A DNA stretch of 34,621 nucleotides from NCBI GenBank assembly GCA_946622415.1, contig CAMOPX010000018.1:1-34621 (forward strand). The letters are read 5' to 3'. Below, piece by piece: positions 1 through 9,273 of the stretch (position 1 is the first letter of the stretch; each line of letters opens with the position of its first letter). Both the position numbers and the translations under genes were made by a program. The DNA comes from an uncultured bacterium (GTDB lineage Bacteria; Cyanobacteriota; Vampirovibrionia; Gastranaerophilales; Gastranaerophilaceae). The notes beneath the pieces are model-generated. The model saw nothing but the letters and a program-made list of their open reading frames with translations, did no database searches and was not told the origin of the DNA.

Positions 1-3000
1 ATAACTATTGAAGAAGCTAGTGCTGATGAACAACGTGAAATGGAAGACTTTTTATTTGCGAAAACAGATGCTATATCTTCATTTTTTTGTTTGTTTAGGT
101 TAATGAAAAACTTACCCGGATTGTTTTCCAATCCAAACATTTCTTTTTGTTTACTTTCTAAAATTTCATACAAATCAGGTTCCGAATTATTAACCGTCAA
201 AATTCTTTTTAACTTGTATAAAAATTTGTTGCTTTTGAATTCTTCCGTCGATTTTTCCCCAATTTCCGACATAAAGTCATCAAATAGCTGTAACAATTCG
301 GTTTTCAATTGCTCATCGATTTCTGCTTCTTCTACAATTTTCTGCATATCCTCAAGTATCAGCATTCTTGCCAGTTGCGTATCGTCTAAATATCTTTGTG
401 CGAGCATTTTTATAATACTTCTTATATTTTCATCGGGATATTTTATTGTATTTTCTTTTATTAATTCTAAGGCTTCTTCTGCCGTGGGGTCGAATACAAA
501 ATCAGAAGAATCGTCATTTTTTACCATAGGATAGAGTAAACCGTTTTTCATTCCGTTTTCTATGTATTCTTTTGCTTCTGCACCACTCAAAAGTAACATT
601 TTAAGAGCATATTTTTTAGCTTCTGATTCTTTTGCCATCGGTTCATTACAAACAGGACAAATATTTACCGGCATATCCTCAACTATCTTGTGTGCAGGCA
701 GTTCTGCCTTTTCAATACCGCTTATGGGGGGTCTGTTCATTAACCATATTGCTTCATCACATTTTTCTCTTAAAGAATACCAGTATTCACTGTTCGGAAA
801 ATCAACACTGTTTTCAAGTGCGCAATTGCATACATATTTCATTTGCTTAAGAACGGATATTGATTGAGCTATTACTTTATAAACATCGCCTTCTTTAGCT
901 TTATCACTATATATACTTTTTGACTCTTCAGAACCGCATTCGCCATAGGGAGTCAATATAGTATTAAAATTTTCAATTGAACTTTGTCTGTTTTGATTTA
1001 ATAATGCCCAGCAATATGTGTAATATCCGCTAACATCATTTGAATATGTTTTGCCTGCAAAATCAATATGCGACGCTTTAGATTTTATTCTGCTTTCTTT
1101 ACTTTTGAAAAAAGTTTTCATTCTGTCATATTCTGTTGATGACTGAGGGGTTGCATCTTTTGGTAAACATCCTAATTTTTCTTGTATATTTTTCGCACTT
1201 TTTGATAACATTCCAATAAATTCACTGTCTATATTGGTGTCTTCTGCTCTTCCGCTTCCTCCTATGTACCCTGCAACTTGGCATAATTCCACAACGGAAA
1301 CATCTTTTAAATTTTCATGATATAGCATTTCAGCAAACATAATGGGGTTAGGGTTTTTTGAATATGCAAGTAATTTTCCCTTTGGTGTTACGGTTATTTC
1401 ATCGTCATTTATAGTAACATAGCCCATTCTTGATAACCAAAGGGTAAGTGTATCAAATTCCCTTGATAAATTTTCCGTTTCAATGTTTTTATCTTCTGAT
1501 AAATATACCCTAAAAGATTTTTTTATTTTATTCAATAATTCACTGTTATCTTTATTGTCGCAATAGTACTGCGTTAAATACGAAACCGAAGGTCTGAATG
1601 AACTATATAAATCATCGGGTTTTGAAACAAGATATTCTTGAATAAGTGCTTCCTCGTTTATTTTAAACCTATCTTCAGGTTTTTTAGGATTCGGAACAAA
1701 CGGGTTATATATAATTACATTACCTATTGAATCTTGTCCCCGTCTGCCTGCTCTGCCTATCATTTGATGAAACTCATTTACGGTTATCGGGGTTTGTATT
1801 ATCCCTTTAGCATCGGGGCTAAGTTGTCCGTATGTAACTTCGTTTACTACCGTAGATTTTGCGGGCATATCTATCCCGACACCCAAAGTTGAAGTTGCAA
1901 CAACAACTTTTAAGAGTTTCTTTCTGAACAATTCTTCGACAAGCTCTTTATAATCGGGGGCTTTGCCTGAATGGTGCGTACCTACGCCATTTATTAAATT
2001 TTGTCTTTCTGTTTTATCAAATAAACCTAAATATTTATTATTTTCTATGTAACTGTCAATAATTTCTTCTATTTGTTTCTTTTCTTCGTCGGATGTTAAA
2101 CATAACGTTTTATCATACGCAATTTCTCTTGCCGTATATTCGCATTTGTTTCTTGAAAGCCTGTATACAATAGCGGGGAGCATATTTTTTTCTTTTAAAT
2201 CAAAGACAAGTTGAGCAAAATTATCACTTTTTGGTTTAGAATGAAATTTTTTAATCACTTTGTTTTCGGGAGTTAAGAGCAGATTCGCTATTGCTTTAAC
2301 TTCATCATCCCCCAAACCGTAACTGCTTTTAAGCACACTTTCTAAATCATAAATTGAAATATTCGAAGAATCAAAACCGATACTATCTATATTTTTTCTC
2401 AAATCAAAAACAGTAGCTTCTATATCTTCATCTGATACCGTTTCATTTATATCTTTATCTTCTTTAATTCGATATAGTGTTTCTATACCCCTTTTTTGTC
2501 TTTCGGTTAATTTATCATCCAATGATATTTTTCCGTCTGTTAAAGGTTCAAATTTTCCGTCGGAATAAAAATAATGAAGCAGCGGAACATATCTTTCTTC
2601 AGGGTTTACTTCTATTCTTGAGATTTTTTGAGTTGGATTTAAACCTAAAATCCAGTTTTGAAATTTTTCACTGTTTCCTATTGTGGCAGATAAAATGAGG
2701 ATTTGTATGTTTCTTTGTGCACTTCCGACAATCGAGTTTTCCCATGCCATTCCTCTTTCCATATCTGATATATAATGGCCCTCATCATATATAACAGTAC
2801 CTACATTTTCCGAATTAAGAAATTCTGATTCTATTTGTTTATCATATATTTCAGTCGTCATAATAACAATTGGTGCAAGAGGATTTTCTTTTCTGTCACC
2901 CGTTAAAATTCCCACATTTTCTTTGCCGTATATTTCGGAAAATTCATCATATTTATCGTTTGCAAGAGCCTTGACAGGAACCGTGTAGATTGATTTTTTA

Positions 3001-3371
3001 TCTTCGGATAAATTCTTTGTCATTGCCCAGTGCGCAACGGCTGTTTTGCCCGAACCCGTTGAAACAGAATACAAAAGACTGTTTCCGTTATACAATTCTT
3101 TTGCTGCTTGTATTTGATTTTCATCCGGCATAAGCTGATACATTTCGCCGTTTTTGAGTTTAATCTTCGGCAATTGGAAAAAGTTTTTATGAAGCGTATC
3201 TTCAAAACTGATGCTTGGAACAGTTTTATAATATCCCGTAAAATTCATATTCTTGGGATAATTTAAACTGATATTTTGGAGATTGGTATTTTGTTTTGTT
3301 GCTGCTTTGCGATTTTGAATCTGACAACCGGCAAAAGGTCTGTTGAATGGCAATTTTATGGGGGTAATCAT
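1..3371 (-). CDS. Ski2-like DExH-box helicase, 3' end beyond the window
   Basis: Superfamily 2 ATP-dependent RNA/DNA helicase of the Ski2/Mtr4/Hel308 type. The reading frame is open from an ATG at 3371 to the left edge (at least 1123 residues), so the C-terminus is missing. In the minus-strand translation I see Walker A STGSGKT (about residues 104-110), DEGH (196-199), SAT (228-230) and QMIGRAGRRG (536-545), all in one frame. A CPVC pair near 905-908, after the helicase core, could be half of a zinc site. AAGGA sits 7 nt upstream of the ATG. The first ~70 residues before the core are low in conserved motifs and contain NFTGYY. It is divergent from fliF and looks monocistronic. RNA unwinding or decay is likely from the family, but the substrate cannot be read from the sequence. 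Confidence 0.9.
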   Translation of the reverse strand, partial: MITPIKLPFNRPFAGCQIQNRKAATKQNTNLQNISLNYPKNMNFTGYYKTVPSISFEDTLHKNFFQLPKIKLKNGEMYQLMPDENQIQAAKELYNGNSLLYSVSTGSGKTAVAHWAMTKNLSEDKKSIYTVPVKALANDKYDEFSEIYGKENVGILTGDRKENPLAPIVIMTTEIYDKQIESEFLNSENVGTVIYDEGHYISDMERGMAWENSIVGSAQRNIQILILSATIGNSEKFQNWILGLNPTQKISRIEVNPEERYVPLLHYFYSDGKFEPLTDGKISLDDKLTERQKRGIETLYRIKEDKDINETVSDEDIEATVFDLRKNIDSIGFDSSNISIYDLESVLKSSYGLGDDEVKAIANLLLTPENKVIKKFHSKPKSDNFAQLVFDLKEKNMLPAIVYRLSRNKCEYTAREIAYDKTLCLTSDEEKKQIEEIIDSYIENNKYLGLFDKTERQNLINGVGTHHSGKAPDYKELVEELFRKKLLKVVVATSTLGVGIDMPAKSTVVNEVTYGQLSPDAKGIIQTPITVNEFHQMIGRAGRRGQDSIGNVIIYNPFVPNPKKPEDRFKINEEALIQEYLVSKPDDLYSSFRPSVSYLTQYYCDNKDNSELLNKIKKSFRVYLSEDKNIETENLSREFDTLTLWLSRMGYVTINDDEITVTPKGKLLAYSKNPNPIMFAEMLYHENLKDVSVVELCQVAGYIGGSGRAEDTNIDSEFIGMLSKSAKNIQEKLGCLPKDATPQSSTEYDRMKTFFKSKESRIKSKASHIDFAGKTYSNDVSGYYTYCWALLNQNRQSSIENFNTILTPYGECGSEESKSIYSDKAKEGDVYKVIAQSISVLKQMKYVCNCALENSVDFPNSEYWYSLREKCDEAIWLMNRPPISGIEKAELPAHKIVEDMPVNICPVCNEPMAKESEAKKYALKMLLLSGAEAKEYIENGMKNGLLYPMVKNDDSSDFVFDPTAEEALELIKENTIKYPDENIRSIIKMLAQRYLDDTQLARMLILEDMQKIVEEAEIDEQLKTELLQLFDDFMSEIGEKSTEEFKSNKFLYKLKRILTVNNSEPDLYEILESKQKEMFGLENNPGKFFINLNKQKNEDIASVFANKKSSISRCSSALASSIV

Positions 3372-3541
3372 TTTTAATCCTTAAAATTTTAAAGTGGTTT
3401 TTATTTATCTATAAAACTCCTGAAAAAAAATTTTTGCGAAATAACATTGCTTTGATAAAAACATTTACTGTTGAGCCGCTATTACTACAAATCTAACCTT
3501 TTATTTTCAATCTTACTTACATATTAAAATATATTACGAAA

Positions 3542-3571
3542 TTGAAATAGCCTTAATAAATATATTATACT
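3542..3571 (+). promoter_or_regulatory. Candidate sigma70-type promoter of the fliF operon
   Basis: TTGAAA (3542-3547), an 18-nt spacer, then TATACT (3566-3571). The expected transcription start, about 7 nt downstream, falls on or next to the GGGGAG Shine-Dalgarno (3577-3582), so the leader would be very short. The assignment rests on consensus match only. Confidence 0.45.
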
Positions 3572-3588
3572 ACTGTTGGGGAGTGCCC

Positions 3589-3651
3589 TTGGATAAAATT
3601 AGTAATTTTATGGATAAAATCAGTGAACGAACACGTCAAATTAATAATTGA
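3589..3651 (+). other. Out-of-frame 5' segment in front of fliF with GAAC tandem duplication
   Basis: A TTG at 3589 lies 6 nt after the strong Shine-Dalgarno GGGGAG (3577-3582) and opens a frame reading LDKISNFMDKISERTRQINN before TGA at 3649-3651. The fliF frame is offset by one. The offset coincides with a perfect tandem GAAC-GAAC at 3625-3632. Removing one copy joins the two frames and gives LDKISNFMDKISEHVKLI, a natural amphipathic FliF-like N-terminus. The segment also has an internal 15-nt near-repeat (3589-3603 and 3610-3624, two mismatches). It could be a small leader peptide, a frameshifted fliF start, a phase-variable site or an assembly error. Confidence 0.5.
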
Positions 3652-5398
3652 AGATATAAAAAATTTGTGGCAAAAACTCGACCTGAACCAGAAGTTTTCT
3701 ATTGCTGCGCTTTTAGTGGCAGTGGTTGTCGTAGGAGTATTTTTTATATTTAAAGCCACAGAACCGAATTGGACAGTATTATATTCGGATTTATCAAAGG
3801 AAGATGTTGCATCAATCTCGGAAAGCCTTAAAAAAAGCGGGTACGCATTTAAGGTTTCGGATGACAAAACAGCAATCTTGGTCAGAAATCAGGATAAAGA
3901 AAATTTAAAAATCTTTGTTGCGGAAAATGACCTCATAAAAGATACATCGGGTGGATTTGAGTTGTTGGATGATTTACAATTAGGTTCTACTGATTTTAAA
4001 AATAAATTAACAAAACAACGAATTTTCCAAGGTGAACTTACACGTTCAATTGAAAAAATACAAGGCGTTACAAAAGCCAGAGTTCAATTGGCAGAACCCG
4101 AACGTTCAATATTCTCGGATGAAGATGAAGAACCTTCAGCGAGCGTTGTTCTTATTTTGCAAGCCGGAGTTAAATTAAAAGCAAGCCAGATTTTAGCCAT
4201 AAAAAACCTTGTTGCATACGCAATTCCGAGATTAACAAACGACAGAGTATTTATAACAGACCAATTCGGAAATGTATTATCAGAAGATGTTTCAAAAAAT
4301 TCATCTGATATGCAATCATATAGAACAAACTTTGAAAAAGAAGCGGCAAAAAAGATTAAAGATACTTTAGAAACCATAATGGGAAAAGATAACGTCTCCG
4401 TTCAGGTTTCAACCGTAATGGATTTTAATCAAACCCGCTCTACAATAGAAAGCTATACTCCGACAAAAGGCTCTGAAACAGGAGTCATAATGACTCAACA
4501 GGGCGAAAAAGAAGTTTATTCAAAACCTCAAGACTTACCTTCGGCAAACGGTGACGTTGATAGCGCCGATTTAGCAAACAAACCCGAACCCACTCAAGCG
4601 CAAATATTAGCACAAAACCAAATGGATAATATTGCAGCCGAACAAAATCAAAATCCTAAATTAAATCAACAACAAGCAGGCTCAAGTGCTCAGGATGTTG
4701 TTGAACTTCCTTTGAACGAAACACCCGCAAAAACCGTAAATTATATGGGTACAAAAATGGGCGACAAGGATGATGATGTTCGCAAATTAAGCTATGAAAA
4801 AGAAAAACAAGCAACAACATACGCCATCACAAAAGAAGTAAAACAGGTGGTTTATGCACCGGGGTCTGTTGTGAGAATGAGTGTTGCTGTTGCCGTTAAT
4901 AAAATTTTAACCGAAAACGAAAAGAAGGAAATAGAAAATCTCGTTATGGCAGCAGCCGGTATGGACGCTGCAAGAGGTGATATGGTTAATGTTTCCAGTC
5001 TTAAATTTACGGGGATTGATACCGAAGAAGAACTCAAACAAGATAAGCTTGAACAAAAAGAATTCATTTTTGAAGTTTTGAGTTTCATATTTAAAAATAT
5101 AGCGCCTGTATTTATTGTTTTGCTTTTGGGCTTGCTTGCAATGCATAATTTTGGTAATGTATTTAAAGCACCAAAACCAAACGGCGACGGAAAAGAAGAA
5201 GGCGAAGAAGAAGCACAGTTACCAACATTCGACCCTTACTTAATGCTTCAACAAAACAATACAAATACGGATGATTTTTATAATCAGGATATGCAGTTTG
5301 CTTCGGCACTTGATAAGAAGAAAAATGATATAATAAATATGATTCTTGAAAATCCCGAAGAAGCAGGCAGAGTAATAACTTCATACTTGAAAGAGTAA
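3623..5398 (+). CDS. fliF: Flagellar MS-ring protein FliF
   Basis: Forms the inner-membrane MS ring that anchors the flagellar rotor and surrounds the export gate. As read here it has 591 residues, usual for FliF. A first membrane helix lies at about 25-43 (FSIAALLVAVVVVGVFFIF). The ring-building YscJ/FliF-type periplasmic domain follows, then a Gln/Asn-rich linker (about 300-370) and a second membrane helix near 485-512. The acidic C-terminal tail ends NPEEAGRVITSYLKE, typical of the FliG-binding end. The only in-frame start is GTG at 3623, preceded by a weak GGA. A much stronger ribosome site serves TTG 3589 in another frame, so the true N-terminus is uncertain. First gene of fliFGHI, 16 nt before fliG. 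Confidence 0.93.
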   Translation: MNEHVKLIIEDIKNLWQKLDLNQKFSIAALLVAVVVVGVFFIFKATEPNWTVLYSDLSKEDVASISESLKKSGYAFKVSDDKTAILVRNQDKENLKIFVAENDLIKDTSGGFELLDDLQLGSTDFKNKLTKQRIFQGELTRSIEKIQGVTKARVQLAEPERSIFSDEDEEPSASVVLILQAGVKLKASQILAIKNLVAYAIPRLTNDRVFITDQFGNVLSEDVSKNSSDMQSYRTNFEKEAAKKIKDTLETIMGKDNVSVQVSTVMDFNQTRSTIESYTPTKGSETGVIMTQQGEKEVYSKPQDLPSANGDVDSADLANKPEPTQAQILAQNQMDNIAAEQNQNPKLNQQQAGSSAQDVVELPLNETPAKTVNYMGTKMGDKDDDVRKLSYEKEKQATTYAITKEVKQVVYAPGSVVRMSVAVAVNKILTENEKKEIENLVMAAAGMDAARGDMVNVSSLKFTGIDTEEELKQDKLEQKEFIFEVLSFIFKNIAPVFIVLLLGLLAMHNFGNVFKAPKPNGDGKEEGEEEAQLPTFDPYLMLQQNNTNTDDFYNQDMQFASALDKKKNDIINMILENPEEAGRVITSYLKE

Positions 5399-5414
5399 GA
5401 AAGAAACAGTAGAA

Positions 5415-6437
5415 ATGGCAAGAATTCGACTAGAACAAATGACTCCAACCCAAAAAGTCGCAGCGCTTTTGATAACGCTGGGGCCGAATACTGCTTCTGA
5501 AATTATGAAGAATATTACGGATGATAACGTTCTTGAGCAAATAACAATAGAAATCACAGGTTTATCAAAATTGCCACAAGAAATTATAGAAGCCGTTGTT
5601 GATGAATTTCATACTGTATTTCAGGCATCTTCAATGCTTTCATCGGGCGGTATGTCTTATGCTAAAGAATTATTGGAAAAAGCTTACGGTTCTGCAGAAG
5701 CGGATAATATTTTAAACAGACTGGTTACTATTTTAAATTCAAACCCCTTCCAGTTTTTAAACGAAGCAGACCCCGTGCAATTGGCAACATCATTTCAAAA
5801 TGAAACTCCTCAATTAATTGCTCTAATACTTGCGTATTTAAAGCCTGAACAATCAGCAAAAATATTAAACTGTTTCCCTCCGGGAATCCAACATAAGGTT
5901 TCACTTAAAATTGCGCAAATGGGTACTACAAATCCCGAAATACTTGCGGAATTGGAAAAAATTGTTGAATCAAAGTTTTCAACAGTTGTTGCTTCAGATT
6001 TTACAAAAGCAGGCGGAACAAAGGCTCTTGCAGATATCTTGAACAGTTCGGACAGATCGACAGAAAAGAACGTTATAGAAATGATGGAGCTGGAAACTCC
6101 GGAATTAGCGGAAAATGTAAGAAATCTAATGTTTGTATTCGAGGATATTGTTTTACTGGACGATTCTTCAATACAAAAGGTTTTAAGGGAAGTAGATTCA
6201 AAAGACCTTGCTATGTCGCTTAAAGGCGCAAGAGAAGACGTTAAACAAAAAATTCTTAAAAATATGTCTGAGCGTGCTCAGGGTATATTGTTAGAAGATA
6301 TTGAATACATGGGACCGATTAGAGCTAAAGAAGTACAAAAAGTTCAATCAAAGATAGTCGGCATCATAAAAGCACTGGAAGCTGTTGGCGAAATTACTAT
6401 TTCCCGTGGAAATCAAGAGGATGAATTAATTGAGTAA
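5415..6437 (+). CDS. fliG: Flagellar motor switch protein FliG
   Basis: Cytoplasmic rotor protein that links the MS ring (FliF) to the FliM/FliN switch and carries the torque-generating charges. It has 340 residues, the normal length. The N-terminal domain opens with the FliG-type stretch MTPTQKVAALLITLGP. The C-terminal domain has MFVFEDIVLLDDSSIQ and LREVDSKDLAMSLKGA, which hold the conserved charged torque helix. The middle-domain EHPQ motif, which contacts FliM in well-studied FliGs, reads ETPQ (residues 130-133) here. The C-terminal tail is acidic (EDELIE). The gene's 3' end overlaps the fliH start by 8 nt, which suggests translational coupling. Confidence 0.96.
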   Translation: MARIRLEQMTPTQKVAALLITLGPNTASEIMKNITDDNVLEQITIEITGLSKLPQEIIEAVVDEFHTVFQASSMLSSGGMSYAKELLEKAYGSAEADNILNRLVTILNSNPFQFLNEADPVQLATSFQNETPQLIALILAYLKPEQSAKILNCFPPGIQHKVSLKIAQMGTTNPEILAELEKIVESKFSTVVASDFTKAGGTKALADILNSSDRSTEKNVIEMMELETPELAENVRNLMFVFEDIVLLDDSSIQKVLREVDSKDLAMSLKGAREDVKQKILKNMSERAQGILLEDIEYMGPIRAKEVQKVQSKIVGIIKALEAVGEITISRGNQEDELIE

Positions 6438-7368
6438 AATTAAAAAAGACAGAATCAATTTCATGGATGATGATTATGTCGTTGAAATAGATAAAAAAGT
6501 AAAAACAAAAACTCCGGTTCAAATTTTTGATGAAGAATTTTCTGAAGCTCAAGTTGAAGCACAACTGGATAAAGATGAGCTTGCTAAAGTTAATGCTCAA
6601 AAAACTTTAGAAGAAGCGGAAACAAAAGCAGAAACTCTTTTGGATAATGCCAATAAAGAAGCAGATGAAATTTTAAAAAAAGCAAAATCCGAAGCCGAAA
6701 AAATTTTAAAGCAGGCGCAAACGGAAGCTCAAGAAAACGCTCAAAAGAGTGTCGATGAAATAATTTCCAAAGCAAAAGCGGAATTTGACGATAAAACGGA
6801 AAAAGAACGTGTTGAAACAATAAACAATGCCTATAAAGAAGGATACGAAGACGGACACAAAAAACTTCTTGAAGAACTGGACGAAAAAATAAAATTTTTT
6901 GATGAATTCTGCAAAACGCAATACACAATTGAGCAAAATATTTTAAAAGCGGCATCTAAAGAGATTTTGGATTTAATTTTAACAATTTCAAAAAAAGTAT
7001 TGTTAAAAGAACTGGATTCTGCAGCTCTTGAAAAAATTATAGAAAATTCAATTAATTTGCTTGAAAACAAGGAAAATATTAATATAATATTGAGCGAAAA
7101 ATACGCAAAAATCCTTTATGAATATCAAAAAAGGTCATTGAATACAGATATAGATTTTGATTTTAAAGATTTTAAGCAATACAAAAATTTTAATATAATA
7201 TACAGTCCCGAATACAGTGATGATACAATTATTGTAGAAAGCATAAAAGAAAGATTGGACGCTTCAATCGCTTCTCAAATGGAAATTTTAATCAGAAACA
7301 TAGAAGAAAAAACACAGCAGGAAAAACTTGAAATAGAAGAATACAAAAGAATCCATGAAATTGAGTGA
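6430..7368 (+). CDS. fliH: Flagellar export ATPase regulator FliH
   Basis: FliH holds and regulates the FliI ATPase of the flagellar type III export apparatus and is related to V/F-ATPase peripheral-stalk subunits. The protein has 312 residues. A long, heavily charged Ala/Glu/Lys coiled coil (about residues 50-135, with repeated EAExxLxxA patterns) is followed by a compact C-terminal domain. I chose TTG at 6430 because AGAGG lies 9 nt upstream, inside the fliG end. An ATG at 6463 is the alternative and would remove 11 residues. Its 3' end overlaps fliI by 14 nt. Assignment rests on composition plus operon position, because FliH sequences are poorly conserved. Confidence 0.88.
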   Translation: MSKIKKDRINFMDDDYVVEIDKKVKTKTPVQIFDEEFSEAQVEAQLDKDELAKVNAQKTLEEAETKAETLLDNANKEADEILKKAKSEAEKILKQAQTEAQENAQKSVDEIISKAKAEFDDKTEKERVETINNAYKEGYEDGHKKLLEELDEKIKFFDEFCKTQYTIEQNILKAASKEILDLILTISKKVLLKELDSAALEKIIENSINLLENKENINIILSEKYAKILYEYQKRSLNTDIDFDFKDFKQYKNFNIIYSPEYSDDTIIVESIKERLDASIASQMEILIRNIEEKTQQEKLEIEEYKRIHEIE

Positions 7369-8662
7369 TTTAAAAGATGTAATAAATGATTCAAGAACAA
7401 TAACAAGGGTGGGAAAGATTATAGAAATAATCGGCCTGACGATTGTTGCAGACGGGCCTGTTTCTTCTATAGGCGATTTTTGTTATATTGTGCAGGATAA
7501 CAGTGAAGATTTAATCAGTTGCGAAGTCGTTGGTTTCAAAAAAGATTGTATATTATTAATGCCCCTGGGGTCTATTGAAGGTTTAAAAGCAGGCGCAAAA
7601 GTAATAAATACAGGCTCCGAAATGAAAGTGAAGGTTTCACCTACTTTGCTCGGAAGAGTTTTAGACGGTTTAGGCAATCCGCTGGATGATAAGGGAGAAA
7701 TTATTGCAGATGATTACTATCCGACTAATGCAAAAATAATTAATCCTATGGATAGAAAACCTATAGATGAAGTTCTGTCGCTTGGCTTGAGAGCAATTGA
7801 CGGCTTAAATACAATAGGCATGGGGCAAAGAATGGGGATTTTTGCAGGGTCAGGTGTCGGAAAATCCACGACTCTTGCAATGATTGCTAAAAATACCTCA
7901 GCCGATATTAATGTAATAGCTCTAATCGGAGAACGCGGCAGAGAAGTACGGGAATTTATTGAAAATACAATGGGAACAGAAGGCATGAAACGTTCTATTG
8001 TTGTTTGTGCGACTTCGGAACAACCTGCCCTTGTAAAAATAAAAGCCTCTTTTGTTGCATGCGCAATTGCTGAATATTTTCGTGACAAAGGAAAAAATGT
8101 ATTGTTTATGCTTGATAGCGTAACCCGTATTGCATTAGCGCAAAGAGAGGTCGGGCTCGCTGTCGGTGAACCGCCTGCAACCAGAGGTTATACCCCTTCC
8201 GTTTTTGCATTATTACCTAAATTTTTGGAGCGCGCGGGCGCAAATAAATTCGGTACCATCACAGGGTTATATACCGTTCTTGTTGAAGGTGATGATATGA
8301 ATGAGCCCATAGCTGACGCCGCCCGCAGTATTTTAGACGGTCACATTGTACTTTCCCGTGCATTGGCTCACAAAAATCATTATCCCGCAATTGATGTTTT
8401 AGCAAGTATTTCCCGTGTTATGAATAATATCGTAGATGACGAACATAAAGAAGCCGCGGGCGTAATCCGTAATTTAATGGCGAATTATGCAAAAAATGAA
8501 GATTTGATTAATATAGGTGCATATGTAAAAGGAACAGACCCCAATACGGACTTAGCAATTTCAATGCATGACAGAATTGAAGAATATTTAATTCAAAAGG
8601 CAAACGACAAATCAGATTACGAATTGAGTAAACAGATGTTAATTGAATTAGCTAAAGGATAA
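7355..8662 (+). CDS. fliI: Flagellum-specific type III export ATPase FliI
   Basis: Hexameric ATPase at the base of the flagellar export gate that energises release and unfolding of export substrates. It has 435 residues, as expected. Walker A GSGVGKST is at 165-172. The Walker B strand reads VLFMLDSVTRIA, followed by the QREVGLAVGEPPATRGYTPSVF region typical of FliI/YscN rather than F1-beta. The start ATG lies inside the fliH 3' end (14-nt overlap). No fliJ follows: the next gene is convergent and begins only 9 nt beyond the stop, so the operon ends here. Confidence 0.97.
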   Translation: MKLSDLKDVINDSRTITRVGKIIEIIGLTIVADGPVSSIGDFCYIVQDNSEDLISCEVVGFKKDCILLMPLGSIEGLKAGAKVINTGSEMKVKVSPTLLGRVLDGLGNPLDDKGEIIADDYYPTNAKIINPMDRKPIDEVLSLGLRAIDGLNTIGMGQRMGIFAGSGVGKSTTLAMIAKNTSADINVIALIGERGREVREFIENTMGTEGMKRSIVVCATSEQPALVKIKASFVACAIAEYFRDKGKNVLFMLDSVTRIALAQREVGLAVGEPPATRGYTPSVFALLPKFLERAGANKFGTITGLYTVLVEGDDMNEPIADAARSILDGHIVLSRALAHKNHYPAIDVLASISRVMNNIVDDEHKEAAGVIRNLMANYAKNEDLINIGAYVKGTDPNTDLAISMHDRIEEYLIQKANDKSDYELSKQMLIELAKG

Positions 8663-8671
8663 GCTTATATT

Positions 8672-9217
8672 TTACCATCCGTATATGTTTTGCAGTTTTT
8701 TGATATCTTCCGGCATTATATTTTGATTTTTATTGGTTGTAGGGTACATTATGCTTTTATAATCGCTTGAATGTCCTAAACCCAGCGCATGGCCTATTTC
8801 ATGAATAAGTACATGATATAAAGTTACATCATCCAATACAACACCGTTTTGTGATTTATATGGTATTTGTATCTTTGCTTTTGCTATTCTGCCATCAGGA
8901 GTATAGTCCGAATATGTTAAACCGAGAATCTCGCCCGATTGGAGTTTACCTTCAGGGATTATTCCCACAAATTCAAACACAATATTGGCATTTTTCGGAT
9001 AATCCAAAAACACAAAGCCGATTTTCTCATCACTTGCCCTAATCCATGCCTTAAAGCTTTCTTTTACTATGGTTCTTCTTCTGTTTTGCGGAACATAAAC
9101 TGAAATCTTTCTCGAATTTTTCCAATAATCAGCACCGTTCAATGCATCTTCTGCTCCGAAGGCGATAATGTTTATAAAACATAAAATAACCGTAATTAAT
9201 GATAATATTTTTTTCAT
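8672..9217 (-). CDS. Secreted matrixin-like zinc metalloprotease
   Basis: Predicted M10A/matrixin-family peptidase of 181 residues. A Sec signal peptide (about 1-21, Lys-Lys then a hydrophobic stretch) is followed by a small catalytic domain. The zinc-binding consensus HEIGHALGLGH is at 139-149, with three His ligands and catalytic Glu140, and the Met-turn SIMYP is at 155-159. No pro-domain cysteine switch or C-terminal hemopexin-type domain is visible, so this is a minimal protease domain. It probably acts in the periplasm or outside the cell; the substrate is unknown. No clear Shine-Dalgarno precedes the ATG. It lies downstream of, and possibly shares a transcript with, the secreted protein at 9274-9828. 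Confidence 0.88.
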   Translation of the reverse strand: MKKILSLITVILCFINIIAFGAEDALNGADYWKNSRKISVYVPQNRRRTIVKESFKAWIRASDEKIGFVFLDYPKNANIVFEFVGIIPEGKLQSGEILGLTYSDYTPDGRIAKAKIQIPYKSQNGVVLDDVTLYHVLIHEIGHALGLGHSSDYKSIMYPTTNKNQNIMPEDIKKLQNIYGW

Positions 9218-9273
9218 AATTATAATTACGGCAATTTTTTTGAAAAGTTTAATTTAATTTTAATATTTTAAAC

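Noticed and set aside
40-867. Plus-strand ORFs of 60-164 codons over the left edge
   Set aside because: They are antisense shadows of the helicase, whose minus-strand frame has all SF2 motifs and no stop to the window edge.
3623-8662. Reading fliFGHI as a virulence type III secretion cluster
   Set aside because: FliG with its torque helix, plus FlgB, FlgC and FliE nearby, identify a flagellum; FliF has two membrane helices and a FliG-binding tail.
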